In this document: piece after piece, positions 29,915 through 41,290 of the stretch | Numbering within the stretch: position 1 is the first letter of the stretch | Layout: the number at the start of each line of letters is the position of its first letter | NCBI RefSeq assembly: GCF_000208865.1 | Contig: NC_018388.1 | Span: forward strand, 186,001-250,000 | Length of the DNA: 64,000 nt | From: Neospora caninum Liverpool | Taxonomy: Eukaryota; Apicomplexa; Conoidasida; Eucoccidiorida; Sarcocystidae | Reading direction: 5' to 3' | The notes under the pieces: generated by a model | Database searches by the model: none | Told to the model about the DNA's origin: nothing | The model's input: the letters and a program-made list of their open reading frames with translations, nothing else | Program-made: the position numbers and the translations under genes

Positions 29915-31559
29915 CGGGACGGGATCCGGGGACGTGGCGCGGATCCAGCGAGACGTTGGGCTGGAACGCGGATACGCGCAGCGCGTGATGACCGTTAAGG
30001 GACACACTGTGGACGACTGAGGGATAGGGGGAAACGCGTAGCCTCGGCTGGTCCCGCCGGAAGGCAGATTGCTTTTCAAGTGCGCAGCCAACAAGGATGG
30101 GTCTGGGGCCGTGCGCGGCACAGAGATGGAACTCTCCGTAGCCGCGTTCGCCGACAGGAGCTGTTTTAGGGACAGAGTCTCGGGAACAACTTTTCAAACT
30201 CTGCGAAGCTCGTGCCGTGTGCATGTGGCATGCGTTCACAGAACACGTTTGATGCCGTGTGTGAACCCATGCTTCGAAACTGAAACTACTCGGGAGAGAG
30301 CGTTCTTGCGTGTCTTCTCAAATCTGATGTTTTACTGACGCCGTGTGCCCGTCACTGACTCTGAAAGGACGCGGAAACCCCACTGGCAGCAACCTGGCCG
30401 TTTCGAATTCGTGCCGAGCTTCACGCCTGCCTGTCGAGGCACTCACAGGACATCGCACAGCATCTGCGCCTCAGAGCGCAGAACACCGGCTGCGACCAGT
30501 GGTGTGTTCTCTGCACAGCTGCGGGGGCCGGCGTGGCCTTTTCCCTCTCGTTTCGCTGCTCGAATAGGTTTTCCTTGTACACAGGCAGTTTCAGACATGG
30601 CGACAGCCACAGAACAACAGAACAAGCAACTCCGTGGAGAGTCAAGGTGCCTCGGCCGAGCGGCGCGTGGGTGGCGCACTATGGGCAGGAAATGAGGTTC
30701 TGCACGACCAAGAAAGATGCCCGAGAAACCTTTCAAGAGAATCCTTGATTTATGGCAGACTTCGCCGGCGTGTGGAGCAGAACAAATGCTGGGAACTCGT
30801 GCAGCGACGGCATATTTAGTCTGTGCAGAGAGAGCCAAGGTGGACGGTAGGAAACGAGGGCGTTTGTCGCAGTTCCGTGTGGCTTAACCACTCACGTCTT
30901 TGGGGGTCCGATTCTTTTCGATCGTCTACCCAATGGGTTGATGTCTGAGTGGCCAATCGAAAAAGACGCCTTAATTCCAGAAACGCGGCTGCGGCTCGAG
31001 CGGTTACGCCGCAGCCTTTGGACTGCGAAGCTGCGCACTGATTTGGGTTCGCCTGTTGCTGCGCAAGAAACTGTGCAAGGAAAAGTGTCGGTGTTCCCAC
31101 AGGTTGCCCACGCAGGTGCGTTCGATGTCCAACCGTGTGCGTGTCGAGCCCCGTGTGCAACTCGCACATTTTCGCGAAACTGCAGTGGATCCGTGCAAGA
31201 GCGCCAGAAATCCGAGCAACGGCCTGATGCCTCGACGTAGTCGCAAACCGGAACCGCTGACCCTTCGGTCAGCGGTTCCGGCTTCTCGCAAAGCTCGCGG
31301 GTCCCCCGAGGGGAGAAACGGGTGCCGCGGTCGGGGTAGCGAGGCATGGACTCCGTTTCCCACGCGGCTTCTCCGCTCGCGAAAAACTCGAGCGCCACTC
31401 GCGAACCGTTCACAAAAAAGTCTGGTGTCGCTGCCTCCTCTGGGCCTTCCAGGCACTTTCTCTCAAACCTCTTCGGTGCCTTCCGGCGCCGAATTCCCGC
31501 TTTCGCTCCGTCCCCTCGCTTTCGCGTTCTCGCCCCTCCCACAGTCCTACGCTGCCGCG
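29915..31559. other. Convergent 3' intergenic region, adhesin and F-box genes
   Basis: Two genes end towards each other here, so it should contain both 3' UTRs. No coding frame is convincing. The notable element is the perfect hairpin at 31248-31281. Confidence 0.55.
31248..31281. other. Perfect 15-bp hairpin with CTTC loop
   Basis: CCGGAACCGCTGACC and its exact reverse complement GGTCAGCGGTTCCGG are separated by CTTC. It is 279 bp past the F-box stop (minus strand) and 1.3 kb past the adhesin stop (plus strand). In RNA from either strand it would be a very stable stem-loop. Possible roles are 3'-end formation, mRNA stability or a small structured RNA; none is shown by the sequence. Confidence 0.85.
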
Positions 31560-34502
31560 TCAGGTGTACTTACACCGCTTCTTGGGTCTCAAGAGCTCGC
31601 CTTCGTTCTCAGCCAAATATCCCGCCGTCCAGAACCGGCCAAACATACCGCCGATCCCCGCCATCTCGTCGTCGTCTTCTGCACCAGCCTGCTGCTCGCT
31701 CACGTACGTCGCTACCACCAGTTCGTTCATCAGTTCGGCCGATCGGAGCCGGAGCGCGTCGCTCTCCTTGGAGCGGCTACCGGCGAAGTCCAAAAGCGCC
31801 GCGACGTCCGCCGGCGCCCAGCGGGAGTCGCCGTTTGTGGGCGCGAGAGCTGCGCGGGAACTCTGTCGCTCGCGCGCCGTCCACGCGTTGATGAGCGCGG
31901 GGTCTACCATCAGCCCGGAGACGGGGCAGACGAGGAACCCGACGTCGCAGTCTGAGGCCACCATGCGGTCGCAGCGAATCCCGCAGCAGTGGAACGCCCC
32001 AGAGTCTCGACACAGGTACAACTCGAACTGCGGAATGCTCCAGATGTCGCACGAGCGGCCGTGGCACACGTGCGCGGCCGCCCCGCGGTTCGCCTCGCTG
32101 AGGCGGACCGACTCCTTTTCTTCTGCATGCGCGGCCATGCGGGCGCCCGCCGAGCGACGCTTTGCGGCCGGGGCCTCGCCCGCAGGCTGCCGCGCAGCAA
32201 ACGCCGCGGAGTCCCGCCAGGCAGTCTGCCACAGACGCAGAGCCTCGCTCAGCGAGGCCGGCGGAGTCGCCGCAAAGCGCTGCGCGGCGAGCTGAGCAGG
32301 CCGCGACAGGAGCGCATCGTCCTCGGCGCCTGCGGGTCCGCCGCAACCTTCCGCCGCGGGCGAACTGCTTCGGCTAACGGACTGCGTGCGCGAAGCAGCC
32401 GACGGAGACAGAGGCGTGGACCGACGCGCGGACGAAGCGCCCTCCTGGTCGTGCCGAGGCGACGAAGACGTGGAACACGACGACGTCCCCGGCCCAAAGA
32501 GAAAATCGAGGAATTGGTCTTCGTCCATCTCGGGTTCCTCGCCTCCCTTCGTCGCCACTTGTGCAGTTCCGCGTTCCACCTCCGACGCGCCCGCCTCCAT
32601 TGCCAACTTTTCACGCCCGCGTGGCGCTTCCGCTCCGCGCTCTCCGCTCGCTGCGCCCTCCTCGGCACTCTCCGGCTTCTCCGGTCTGTCGCCGGCAGGC
32701 GCCAGGTTGCGCTTTCCATCGCGCACCGGTTCAGCCGCGCCGCTGTCTCCGCCCGCTGGCCGACTTAACGGCACCGTCCCAGTTGCCGGAATCGAAGAAA
32801 CGGACGCCTGTCCGTCTCGGCAGACGCCCGATTCCCCTCGGTCTCCGGTGTCTTCCCTTGCGACCGTCTCCCGTGCTTCCGCTGGGACGCCTTGCGCCGC
32901 CAACGTCTTGCATTCCGCCCGTGTCGGTCCCTCCGCTTCCTTCGTCCCGCTCGGCTCGTCGCCATCTTCTGCGAAGAACAGGTAGTCGCTCAAGGAGAAA
33001 CCGGACGCGGTTGCGTTTCCCACCTGTCCCCCCCGCGCTGCCTCTCCGGCACAGCCTCTCCCCGGTCTCCGCACGGCTGCACTTCCCCGCACCTGACGCT
33101 GCAGCGAAGAGGACCACGCGAGCTGCACGCGCGGATGGCCCCTCTCGCCAAATGCATGCAGCTTTTCGCCCCACTGTCTCCCCTCTCGCTGTCTCTCCAA
33201 GAGGGACTGTTGATCCCGCAGCGCGTGGAGGCGTTGAAGGCGCTGCACGTGGTAGTGGGTGAGCAGAGCCGCGACGGCCCGCGGCGGCGGCGAGGCGGCA
33301 AGAGAGAAGAGCGAATTGCGTGCGTCACCTCGTGGCTGCGGAAGGCGCGCTTCAGCCTCCGGCGTCTTCTGCGCAGGCTCCCGTCGCCCCGGGCACTCCT
33401 GGCGCTGCAGGCTCAGCGCTGCGCGGTCTCGTCCGAGGCGCATGGCCGCCTCCATTTCCACGAAACAAATCTCCTCGGCGGCAGCCCGCGCAGCTGCTGC
33501 CTCAGAAGCTTCTCTCTCGCGCATCCTCGCAAGCTCGCTTCGGGTTGGTCGCCCTCCCTCCACGGAAGAAGAGGATGAAGAGGAAGAAGAAGAGGAAGGA
33601 GAGGAAGGAGAGGGTTGATGGGTAGTGGGGCGGAGAGAAGAGTTGGGAGGAGGGGCGTGCGTGTGAAGTGCGCCCAAGTGTGTGCGTGTGTGGAAGGGCG
33701 AAGAGACAGTTGACGTCTGGGGTTTCGAAGAGGATTTTGAAGAGACAGAAGGGGAGAAAGCACTCGCGTAGAAGAAAGTCCACACGTAGGGGAGTAGCGC
33801 GAGACGGCAAAAGGTTCGCGAGACGAGAGGAATTGTCCCTCCCACTTCGGTGAAAGGCAGAAAGAGAAGAATCTCGCACACAAGATCATCCGGCAACACG
33901 TCAGTCAGGGAAGGCCCGCAACCGCTCTGCGCCCGCCGAAGCTTGCGTCGCCCTCTCTCTGAAGGACACAAAACGAACGCGGAAGGCGTGGCCGCAGCCG
34001 AGACGGCTGAAGAAGAGACAGAAGGAGAGGCAGAAGACGTGGAAGAAGAGGAAGACGAAGGAGAGGACGAAGCAGCATAGTTTCCTTGACTGCAGCATCG
34101 TTTGCGCCCGACTTTTTCGGAGCGCGTCCGTGTCATTTCTGATTTCGTTCCGTGTCTCTCGCTTCCCGTCGCTCCAAAACAGACAGAGAAGTCCTGAGAG
34201 TCTCGCCGAGCACGAGAACGTCTTGCCTGCTCGCGTGCACAGGGCGAGGGCGACTCTTTTTCTTTCCCTGCAGCTACGACGGGGGCGACGCCCTCAGTTG
34301 GATTCCCGCCCTCGAGGCATATCTTTCTTCGGACTGTCCGCGCGGAACCAAGCGCCATCACGCGCTCGCTTCCACGCGTCACCGAACTTTCTGCGAAAAG
34401 CAAATTCTCTCTGCAGTGTCTCCATACCTCCGGGTGCCCAGGCTCTGCCTTCTCTCTGTCATCGTCCTCCGAGTTCCGCCGTCTTTCTTCTGGAAGTTCC
34501 AT
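31560..34502 (-). CDS. F-box protein with C-terminal Cys/His cluster
   Basis: A single open frame of 980 residues from ATG 34502 to TGA 31560-31562. Residues about 199-246 form an F-box (LTDVLPDDLVCEILLFLPF, then VSRTFCRLALLPYVWTFFYA), the motif that binds Skp1 in SCF ubiquitin ligases. Long Ser, Glu, Ala and Arg-rich low-complexity stretches follow (about 250-790). Residues 811-862 hold a compact Cys/His set (C813, C818, C831, H838, C840, C844, C852, C859) with repeated C-x-x-SG elements (CRDSG, CPVSG) that probably binds zinc; it may be the substrate-binding part. Six codons before the stop a GTGTAAGTAC could act as a splice donor, so a further short exon cannot be excluded. The gene is divergent from the BAP31-like gene. 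Confidence 0.82.
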   Translation of the reverse strand: MELPEERRRNSEDDDREKAEPGHPEVWRHCRENLLFAESSVTRGSERVMALGSARTVRRKICLEGGNPTEGVAPVVAAGKEKESPSPCAREQARRSRARRDSQDFSVCFGATGSERHGTKSEMTRTRSEKVGRKRCCSQGNYAASSSPSSSSSSTSSASPSVSSSAVSAAATPSAFVLCPSERGRRKLRRAQSGCGPSLTDVLPDDLVCEILLFLPFTEVGGTIPLVSRTFCRLALLPYVWTFFYASAFSPSVSSKSSSKPQTSTVSSPFHTRTHLGALHTHAPPPNSSLRPTTHQPSPSSPSSSSSSSSSSSVEGGRPTRSELARMREREASEAAAARAAAEEICFVEMEAAMRLGRDRAALSLQRQECPGRREPAQKTPEAEARLPQPRGDARNSLFSLAASPPPRAVAALLTHYHVQRLQRLHALRDQQSLLERQREGRQWGEKLHAFGERGHPRVQLAWSSSLQRQVRGSAAVRRPGRGCAGEAARGGQVGNATASGFSLSDYLFFAEDGDEPSGTKEAEGPTRAECKTLAAQGVPAEARETVAREDTGDRGESGVCRDGQASVSSIPATGTVPLSRPAGGDSGAAEPVRDGKRNLAPAGDRPEKPESAEEGAASGERGAEAPRGREKLAMEAGASEVERGTAQVATKGGEEPEMDEDQFLDFLFGPGTSSCSTSSSPRHDQEGASSARRSTPLSPSAASRTQSVSRSSSPAAEGCGGPAGAEDDALLSRPAQLAAQRFAATPPASLSEALRLWQTAWRDSAAFAARQPAGEAPAAKRRSAGARMAAHAEEKESVRLSEANRGAAAHVCHGRSCDIWSIPQFELYLCRDSGAFHCCGIRCDRMVASDCDVGFLVCPVSGLMVDPALINAWTARERQSSRAALAPTNGDSRWAPADVAALLDFAGSRSKESDALRLRSAELMNELVVATYVSEQQAGAEDDDEMAGIGGMFGRFWTAGYLAENEGELLRPKKRCKYT

Positions 34503-36770
34503 CGTGGAGAAACGCTCTGTTGTCTTCCCGTCCTCTCCTTCCCTGTCTCTCTCCTCGATGACGGCCTACGTCCCCATATCTCTGCGGCTCTCGGTATCGA
34601 GCCCTCTCCCGCTCCCTGCAGGGATAACAAGGAGCGCAGATTGCCCAGGTGCGGCAGAAAAGGGGACTGCGCGAAAATAAAGAGAGAGGCCGGAGAAGAG
34701 ACAAGAGACAGACGAGACAGACGAGGCGACGGCAGAAAGACACGCGTCCACGACGAAGAGTGGAGAGTCCAGCTGAAACGAGAGGGTAGGTAGGCGTTGA
34801 AGGCGAGGGAGGACTCAGGATCTGTGAAAAGACGGGAAACGCGCGCAAGTTGCGTCGCGCGGAAAACGGTCTTGAAGTCGGAGTCTGCCTCCACGCAGCG
34901 CAAAGCGGAAATCCAAAAAGGCACCCTTTCCCTCAAACGTCGCACCGGCTGTGCTCCGGAAAAGCTCGCCTTCGATACCACCACGAACAAGAGAAAATTT
35001 GAAATGGGGAAACCGTCGACATCAATCCATATCACCTAGAATTAGCGAGAGTGTCGATACACTCGGGATTGCAGTTCGCTGCGGCCTCCCGATCTATCTC
35101 GATTCCTGGCCATTACAAATAAAAATCGGCAGGACTCGATGGCTGCCAAAGAGTTAGAAGCGTCGGGTGAAGAGTTCGCCGACGAGAAATTTCGATCTTA
35201 GGGGGCTGAGGTCTCTCCTTTCTCAAGTCGCTTTTCGTCGGGCGTTTTCACAAGCGGAACACCGGCTATCCGTGCACGCTGCTTTCACAGTCAACACTGC
35301 ATGCGCCTGTCACCACAGCTGCACACGTCGGTTTCGACAAATTCTACGGCTCAGTGTAGAGCAACTAGTTCCTTTTTCATTCAAACGGAGACGGCTAAAG
35401 CTTCCGCGGCAAAAACCTGCCTCCACACTGAAGAAAAGTGCACTCGTCCCCCTGACTGTTGTTTGTCACCCGAGAGTGTGCGCGCCTACACGCATCCTCC
35501 CGCCGTTGGCCTGGTCCACGAGCGTTTTGTTCAGTCTGGGTTTTTTCGACGTGCCTTCCGAAAGTCCTCTGGAGGGCCTTGACCTTCGATGTAAGAAGAA
35601 GCAGAAGTCGCACGAAAAGAGCGACACACACGGCGTTTCCCCTCCAAGTGCCGGCGCGGAACTCTCCAAAAGCGAATGCGGTTTCTTCAGCGACAGCCGC
35701 TACGAGAAGGCGCTCGCTGCTGGCTGATCTCTCGCCGCTTGTCGCTTTTTCCATGCTGTGCCGTGGGGCGACGCGAGGAAATTTCGCTGCTTTTAGCAAA
35801 CAAAACGTCCCGTTGAGGTTCAGAGAAGTGTGTTGTTTGAGCGGCTATCAAACGAGAAAAAGGCAAAACAGTTTTGCACCACGCGACCGTCGGTGTATGT
35901 ACAGCGGAGGCATGCCTCGCCTGAACGAGACACGCTCGCTGGGGCCACACGATTTTTCATGCTTTCTGTCGAGCGAGAACGCACAACTTTCTCTTCGATT
36001 TGGACAGTTTCCAACGTCCATCCCGTGGATTTCTTCTCCTTTTTCTCTTCCAAAGTCGCGGTGGATTTCTCTCCTCGCTCTAAGAAAACCGTTGCGCACG
36101 TGTTCTGCGGGCCTCCACGGTTTTGCGGCGAGGCTCCAGGTCATTTTCTTCAAATGAAGCGAACGGTGTTGTCCTGCACGACACAAGGCGTCCTTTCCTC
36201 TTCTTCTGTTTGGCCGCTTCGCAAAAACGACGGTGCTGTCCCCTCGGCTTTCGACCTTCACGCGTGCCTGCCGCCCGAACAGAACTGAGGACGTTTACCC
36301 GCGGAGCTGGCCGCCGAGGGAAGTTGAACCCGGTCTCTTCTTATGGGTGCTCTGTTCTGTTCACGTTCCCTTCTCTGAAAGAGGGTGTCAGGTGCGCCGC
36401 TGTTTGGACGCGTCAACGTCCTGGAGAACTTCTCTTTCACGTCCTGTGGCGGCGCTCCTTCTTCTGAGGGCTGCGAGTCCAAGAGACCAACCTTTTCTGT
36501 TTGCGCCACGCGTGCGCCAATAAAAACGCGGCCTTCCACAGGCGTGCGAAAAAACACGACGCCCGCGTCTTCCGACCTTGTCTTCGACTTCTCCCATCTT
36601 CCCCAGGCTTCTCCCTCTTGAGTCTCTCCCCCCAAAATCTCGACGCCCACTCCCATGCATATCTCTCCACCTAAACACTCTAACATAGGGATATATCCCT
36701 TCACACCTGTACAACCCAATACATAACTACCTTTGTGTCACTGCCCCGTGAACTCACTTCTTTTTCTGCG
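34503..36770. other. Divergent intergenic region, F-box and BAP31-like genes
   Basis: No gene is supported on either strand. It must contain both promoters and 5' UTRs; these are often long in coccidians. No repeat or RNA gene was recognised. Confidence 0.5.
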
Positions 36771-37460
36771 ATGAAGGAAATTGCCTTCTTTCTGTTGCCG
36801 CTGGGGGGTCTCCTGGCGTTTCTCTTGTGCCTGCCGATCCAGTGGCTACAGCGCGCCTGCATTTCCTTCTCCTCTCTGCAGCTGTCCCTCGGCCGGCGGG
36901 TTTCGCTCCGTCTCTCAGCCATCTTCTTCCTCTACTCGCTCCTGCGCTTCGTCCACACCTGCATGCGCGTCGCGCGCGACGCAGCTCCCCAAGCCCTGGG
37001 GTCTCCAGGCCTCCCGCCCCTCGGGGCCGCGCACTCCCCTGCGACAGGCTTTTCGCTGGATGTGCGGCGGCAGGCGCAAGTGTTGAGGCACCAGCGAAAC
37101 TTCTGGATCACACTCTCGGCGGTGTTCGTCTGGCTCTTCGTTTGGTGGCTAGCCAAACTGCTAGGGTGGTACTGGTGCTCACTGGAGGCGAAGCAAAAGG
37201 AAGTCGACACGCTCAAAGAAGAAGTCAGGCGCGCGACGGAGGCACCGCGGCCCGCACGGCCGAGAAGCGACGAGCCGCCGGCAGGCGAGGCTCTCGAGCA
37301 AACGAAAAGCGGTCCTGAAGAGGTGGAGCTGACCACGGTCGAGAGACGGAAGGCAGACTCCAACGCAGAGAAGGAAACGGACGCCCACACAGAGAGCGGC
37401 GAAACGCGACAGCGACTGTGCAAAAAAGCAGATGCTCGAACTCTGGGCCTACTCGACTAA
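36771..37460 (+). CDS. BAP31-like endoplasmic reticulum membrane protein
   Basis: An intronless 229-residue protein; ATG 36771 is the first methionine codon of the frame. Three hydrophobic segments at about 4-26, 46-64 and 111-134 sit in the same order and spacing as in BAP31/Yet proteins, and the third is preceded by LRHQRNFWIT, the counterpart of the conserved RAQRN motif of the family. A short coiled coil (SLEAKQKEVDTLKEEVRRA, 137-155) and a charged Glu/Lys-rich tail follow on the cytosolic side. Family members act in ER quality control and export of membrane proteins. The tail lacks the C-terminal KKxx retrieval signal of animal BAP31 (it ends LGLLD), so retention would need another signal. 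The assignment rests on topology and one motif. Confidence 0.72.
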   Translation: MKEIAFFLLPLGGLLAFLLCLPIQWLQRACISFSSLQLSLGRRVSLRLSAIFFLYSLLRFVHTCMRVARDAAPQALGSPGLPPLGAAHSPATGFSLDVRRQAQVLRHQRNFWITLSAVFVWLFVWWLAKLLGWYWCSLEAKQKEVDTLKEEVRRATEAPRPARPRSDEPPAGEALEQTKSGPEEVELTTVERRKADSNAEKETDAHTESGETRQRLCKKADARTLGLLD

Positions 37461-39185
37461 AAGACACACCGCTCGAGAGAACGGAACAGGCAGACGCAGG
37501 AGAAAGGGAACAGGAGAGCCAGACACCACATCTAAATACATATATACATATATATATATATATATTACAAATTTTCGAATGGAGGGACGGCCTACATGCA
37601 TATATACATACATAATTTTTACGTATACATGTACACAGGTGTATGTTGGGGTCTGGAACGGTTGCAAGGGGACAGGAGCATGTGGGGGGTCTGGCGGCTG
37701 CTTGACTGTGTCCAGGAGGGAGACAGGAGAAGAGCAGTGGCATGCGAATAGGGGAACGCGTTTTCTCTGTTTCGGAGGAGCCAGCCAGAGACCCCGGTCG
37801 ACGAAGCAAATGCGTCCACCGAGAAAACGAAACGCCGCAGGAGATGTTTCTGAAGATGCTGGTGACGAACGTCGAGAGAGAGGCGTCGAGACACCCGAGG
37901 CGCGAAGCAGCTGTCTAAAAACCTGAAACTGCATGAAACGAACGACCAGAAACCGGAGCAGCAAGGCAACGAACCTCTACAAATACATATATACTTGCAT
38001 CTACTTTACAAAATACATATATATACATATATATGCATATATTTATATACATACATATTTATGTGTGTGTGAACGGATGCATGGATGTGTACGTGTATAT
38101 AAGCATGGAGGCATAGACCCAGTCCGTATAGGGATGCACATAGACACACACATGGAAATGCAAATATAGGCGTAAAGAAATCGAGGGAGCCATTGCGAAT
38201 AAATACATTTCTACATGTTTATTAGATGTACAAGGGTGTGAATGAAGCTGTTGATGGATGTGCACACGCATGTGCCTAGAGATTTCCACACGCACGCATG
38301 TGAACAGACCCATCTCTGCATGTCCGTATATAAGCCGTCAAACTGCTAAGGATCTGGGCCTCAGCGTCCTGTGCTGCCTGTGATCTGTGGCGATCTCGAT
38401 CTTTCTTCACAGCCCACTCAACAAGGGGAGGGTTTCAGAGACGCTTTAAAGAAACGGCCGGCGTCGGTCCCGGAAAGAACAGGAAGAATGGAGGAGCGAC
38501 AAGCCGCGTCACAGCCAAGAGGAAGCAAAGAGTCCTTGAGCACTTTGTACACATCTAAATCTGCATCGTCACACGCAGAAATGCGGATGTATTCACACAG
38601 ATACGCATGTATCCATGTCAAAATGCGTAGAGACACGTACATGCACAAGTAGAAGCCAACGAACCGAGAAATAATGTATGTGCATGTGCATTTATACACG
38701 GAAATACACTCGTTTTGCATGTATCTACGTACATGTGTATATCTGTTTTTTTGCTGGACTGGATTTTCTTGCTGCATTAAAAACATGGGGTTTGGATTGA
38801 CACAGCCAGAGAGAGATGGGCCCTAGACATATCAACTGACGAGCGTGTGATGGTTTCGAGGCAGCATGCATAGAAGTCCGCAGGATTTGTGCACCAAAGG
38901 CGTTCCCATTCCCGTACCAGAAGACGCTTTTCTTCAGTTGAGGAACTTCTCTGTCGCGCCCCTGGAACCAAAGAACGCGTCGAAAAGGAGACGCCAACTG
39001 ACGTCTACGCCCATCCACCATTTTCCCTCAAACTCGCAGAACAGGTTGTTTATGCATGACACAGAGAAACCGCAACGCTTGCAGGGCGTACACAACACTC
39101 CAGAATGGAGATACTTGTGCAAATATAAATACACGTGCATGCCATCGTTGATGCAGCGCAGCAGGTCGACTTTAGCACAAATACA

Positions 39186-39188
<3 letters not shown>

Positions 39189-39231
<43 letters not shown>
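39189..39231. repeat. (AT)n microsatellite
   Basis: About 21 uninterrupted AT units, among the longest TA tracts of the window. Confidence 0.95.
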
Positions 39232-39232
<1 letters not shown>

Positions 39233-39779
39233 GGAAGTGTATATACGTACCTTAGTGTATGCGGATGTGTATATGTGTATGAATACATTCGTTTTCTGTA
39301 GACAACTATTGTTGAGTACAAATATGTGCGTCTCTCTGCGTATATATGTATTTACTTGTGTATACATCGCCATATATATATATATATGTATTTCTGTGCA
39401 TGTATTTATGTCGGGTGTTCGGGTCCGGCTGCCCTTTGTGTTTTCATTTCGGGTTGGTGTGGCGAAGCCTACGAGAGTACGCGGCCGAGATGAGAAGACT
39501 CTCTTGGGCGCATCTTTCTTCGTTGGTTTTATCAGCGTTTTTCTGGTGACATCTCGCCTGGACTCCGACACCCGTCGCGTCGAACGGGCAAATGTGTCGG
39601 CGTTCTGTTTCCCTCCTCAGTTCCTCCTTTCCCGTTTGACCACGATCACAGGTTCGACACCTCTGCTGTGTGTTCTCTCTCCGCCGGTGAAGGAAAGCTG
39701 AGGAGACATGATTTTTCCAGTCTTGGAGCTTTTCTTCATCGACGTAGAACAGAGAACAGTGTAGCATACACGGCCTTAC

Positions 39780-39941
39780 CCTGTAGACGCGCAAGGCGAG
39801 ATCGCACGCTTTTAAAACGTCAACTACAGAGAACTTAAATTTGCCCTTTTCGACTGGTTTCTTCCCCCCCTCTGCGGAGCACAAAAGGTGTAGTTCCTCC
39901 TTCCTTGGCATCCGCGATTTCACACACGCTGTCACAGTCAT
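39780..39941 (-). other. Candidate first exon of an unknown minus-strand gene
   Basis: From ATG 39941 a 54-codon frame ends exactly at a strong GTAAGG donor (39779 downwards). The peptide has natural composition (KGKFKFSVVDVLKACDLAL, RVYR) with basic and hydrophobic residues alternating as in a small folded protein. No following exon could be joined with certainty; a segment at about 38840-38970 behind an acceptor (GGTTCCAG) is a candidate. Confidence 0.3.
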
Positions 39942-41290
39942 GCTTTCTTTTTCCCAGAATCGCCGACACAAAAACGCGGTCCGGGGCTAGCATGTTTCGT
40001 GCATATACCGAGCGTTTCCGAGTTTGTCTAGTTCCGTATCGTTTTGTGTTTTTCCGCGACGTTGTCTAGCGACTTTTTCCAGGAGCGTGTGTAGCGGTTT
40101 CCTGGCGTTTCGCGCTCTAACGCCCCTGTCACGTGTTGTTTGCGTCGATCTAACTCGGATGTGCACATGCCCTATCAGCAGTTCACCCCCATGTTCGTCT
40201 TTTTGGCTGTTCTTTGTCTCCTTGTCACAGCTGCTTGACCCTTGGGCGTTGTGTGCAGGACGGAGAAGCGACTTCTGTCGTTCCTTTCGCGTTTCGTCCG
40301 GTTTCCCTTTTCTCTCGTGGTGTCCTGTGAGGAGCGATGGCTCGCCGAGAAGCTCTCGAAGAGCCGTTCTTGCCCCCTGGGTATTCCCTGTAACGGATTT
40401 TCATCTTTTCTCTCGGAGATTGCTCCTTCAAGGAAAAGTGCTGCTCGATGCTTTGGTTCCGCTGGCTTTCTGCCTCTAACGTTCATTTTCGCTCGTCTTC
40501 CACGCGTTTCTCCTGCCGGGGGGTGGGCAGCTTTCCTCCGGCGCTTCGCGTCATTCAGATTCAAGAAACAAGTGGCGGGGAATCTCTATCCACGAACCGA
40601 GACACGTTTCGGCGCGTTCAGAGATCGCGCGGCTTTGCTCTTTGCGGTTGCTTCCTTTTTCTTTTACGGCAAAACGGTTTGCGTCGCAACACCGGCCTTG
40701 CTCTTTACTTAATCATAATCTATTGTTCCCGATAGTAAGGGATGCACGCGACGTAGAATACACAACTGAAGGGGGCAAGAAGTCGTCTCACCAAGTTCGG
40801 TTTCGGCGCTCCACGCATGGGACGCCTTCTCTCGCATTCGATCTCGTCCTTCATTGTGCGGGAAGAATGCTTTAGATCTCCCTCCTCTGGTATCTGACTC
40901 CGCCTTTCTCCGTAGCGGCTTCTGGCTTTTGTCTTGCCGATTTCGCACTTCTCTCTAATCGCCTGGGAGGATCCAAAAGAAACGCCTGCGAGGCGCCGAC
41001 CTCCTTCGCTGATAAGAGAGCCACGTCTAGATTCTTCCATCTCTTTTCTCCGCAATACTTAAGAGGCATGCGTAGACAAACAGAAACACAGAACCGGTGC
41101 ACGATATAGATACACACATGGAAGTATTCGTAAATCCATGCATCCATGGAGGTATGAACAAGTAGACTTTTGGCACGTTGCAGAGGCGTACCTATTCGAC
41201 CGACATCGACAGTTGCACGCATCCACGGCTCTCGTTTGTCACAGATCTTTCTCGGGAACGAACGCTCGATGCATCAACGCTTTTTCCACA

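Larger units (their letters stand above)
37461..41290. other. Long intergenic region with TA repeats and a candidate minus-strand exon
   Basis: TA-rich repeats lie around 37540-37566, 37990-38060, 39189-39231 and 39370-39390. One minus-strand segment (39780-39941) looks like a first exon and another around 38840-38970 follows a plausible acceptor; they may belong to one unrecognised gene. The remainder shows no gene; the right part includes the 5' flank of the gene at 41291. Confidence 0.45.

Noticed and set aside
30892..31542. Minus-strand frame that could extend the F-box protein via the GTAAGT near its stop
   Set aside because: No convincing acceptor or conserved-looking peptide follows; the frame includes the perfect hairpin and reads like 3' UTR. 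The alternative is mentioned but not called.
40024..40735. Overlapping plus-strand frames rich in Phe, Ser and Arg
   Set aside because: Composition follows the T/C-rich DNA; no ATG with leader, no domain and no matching splice sites were found.
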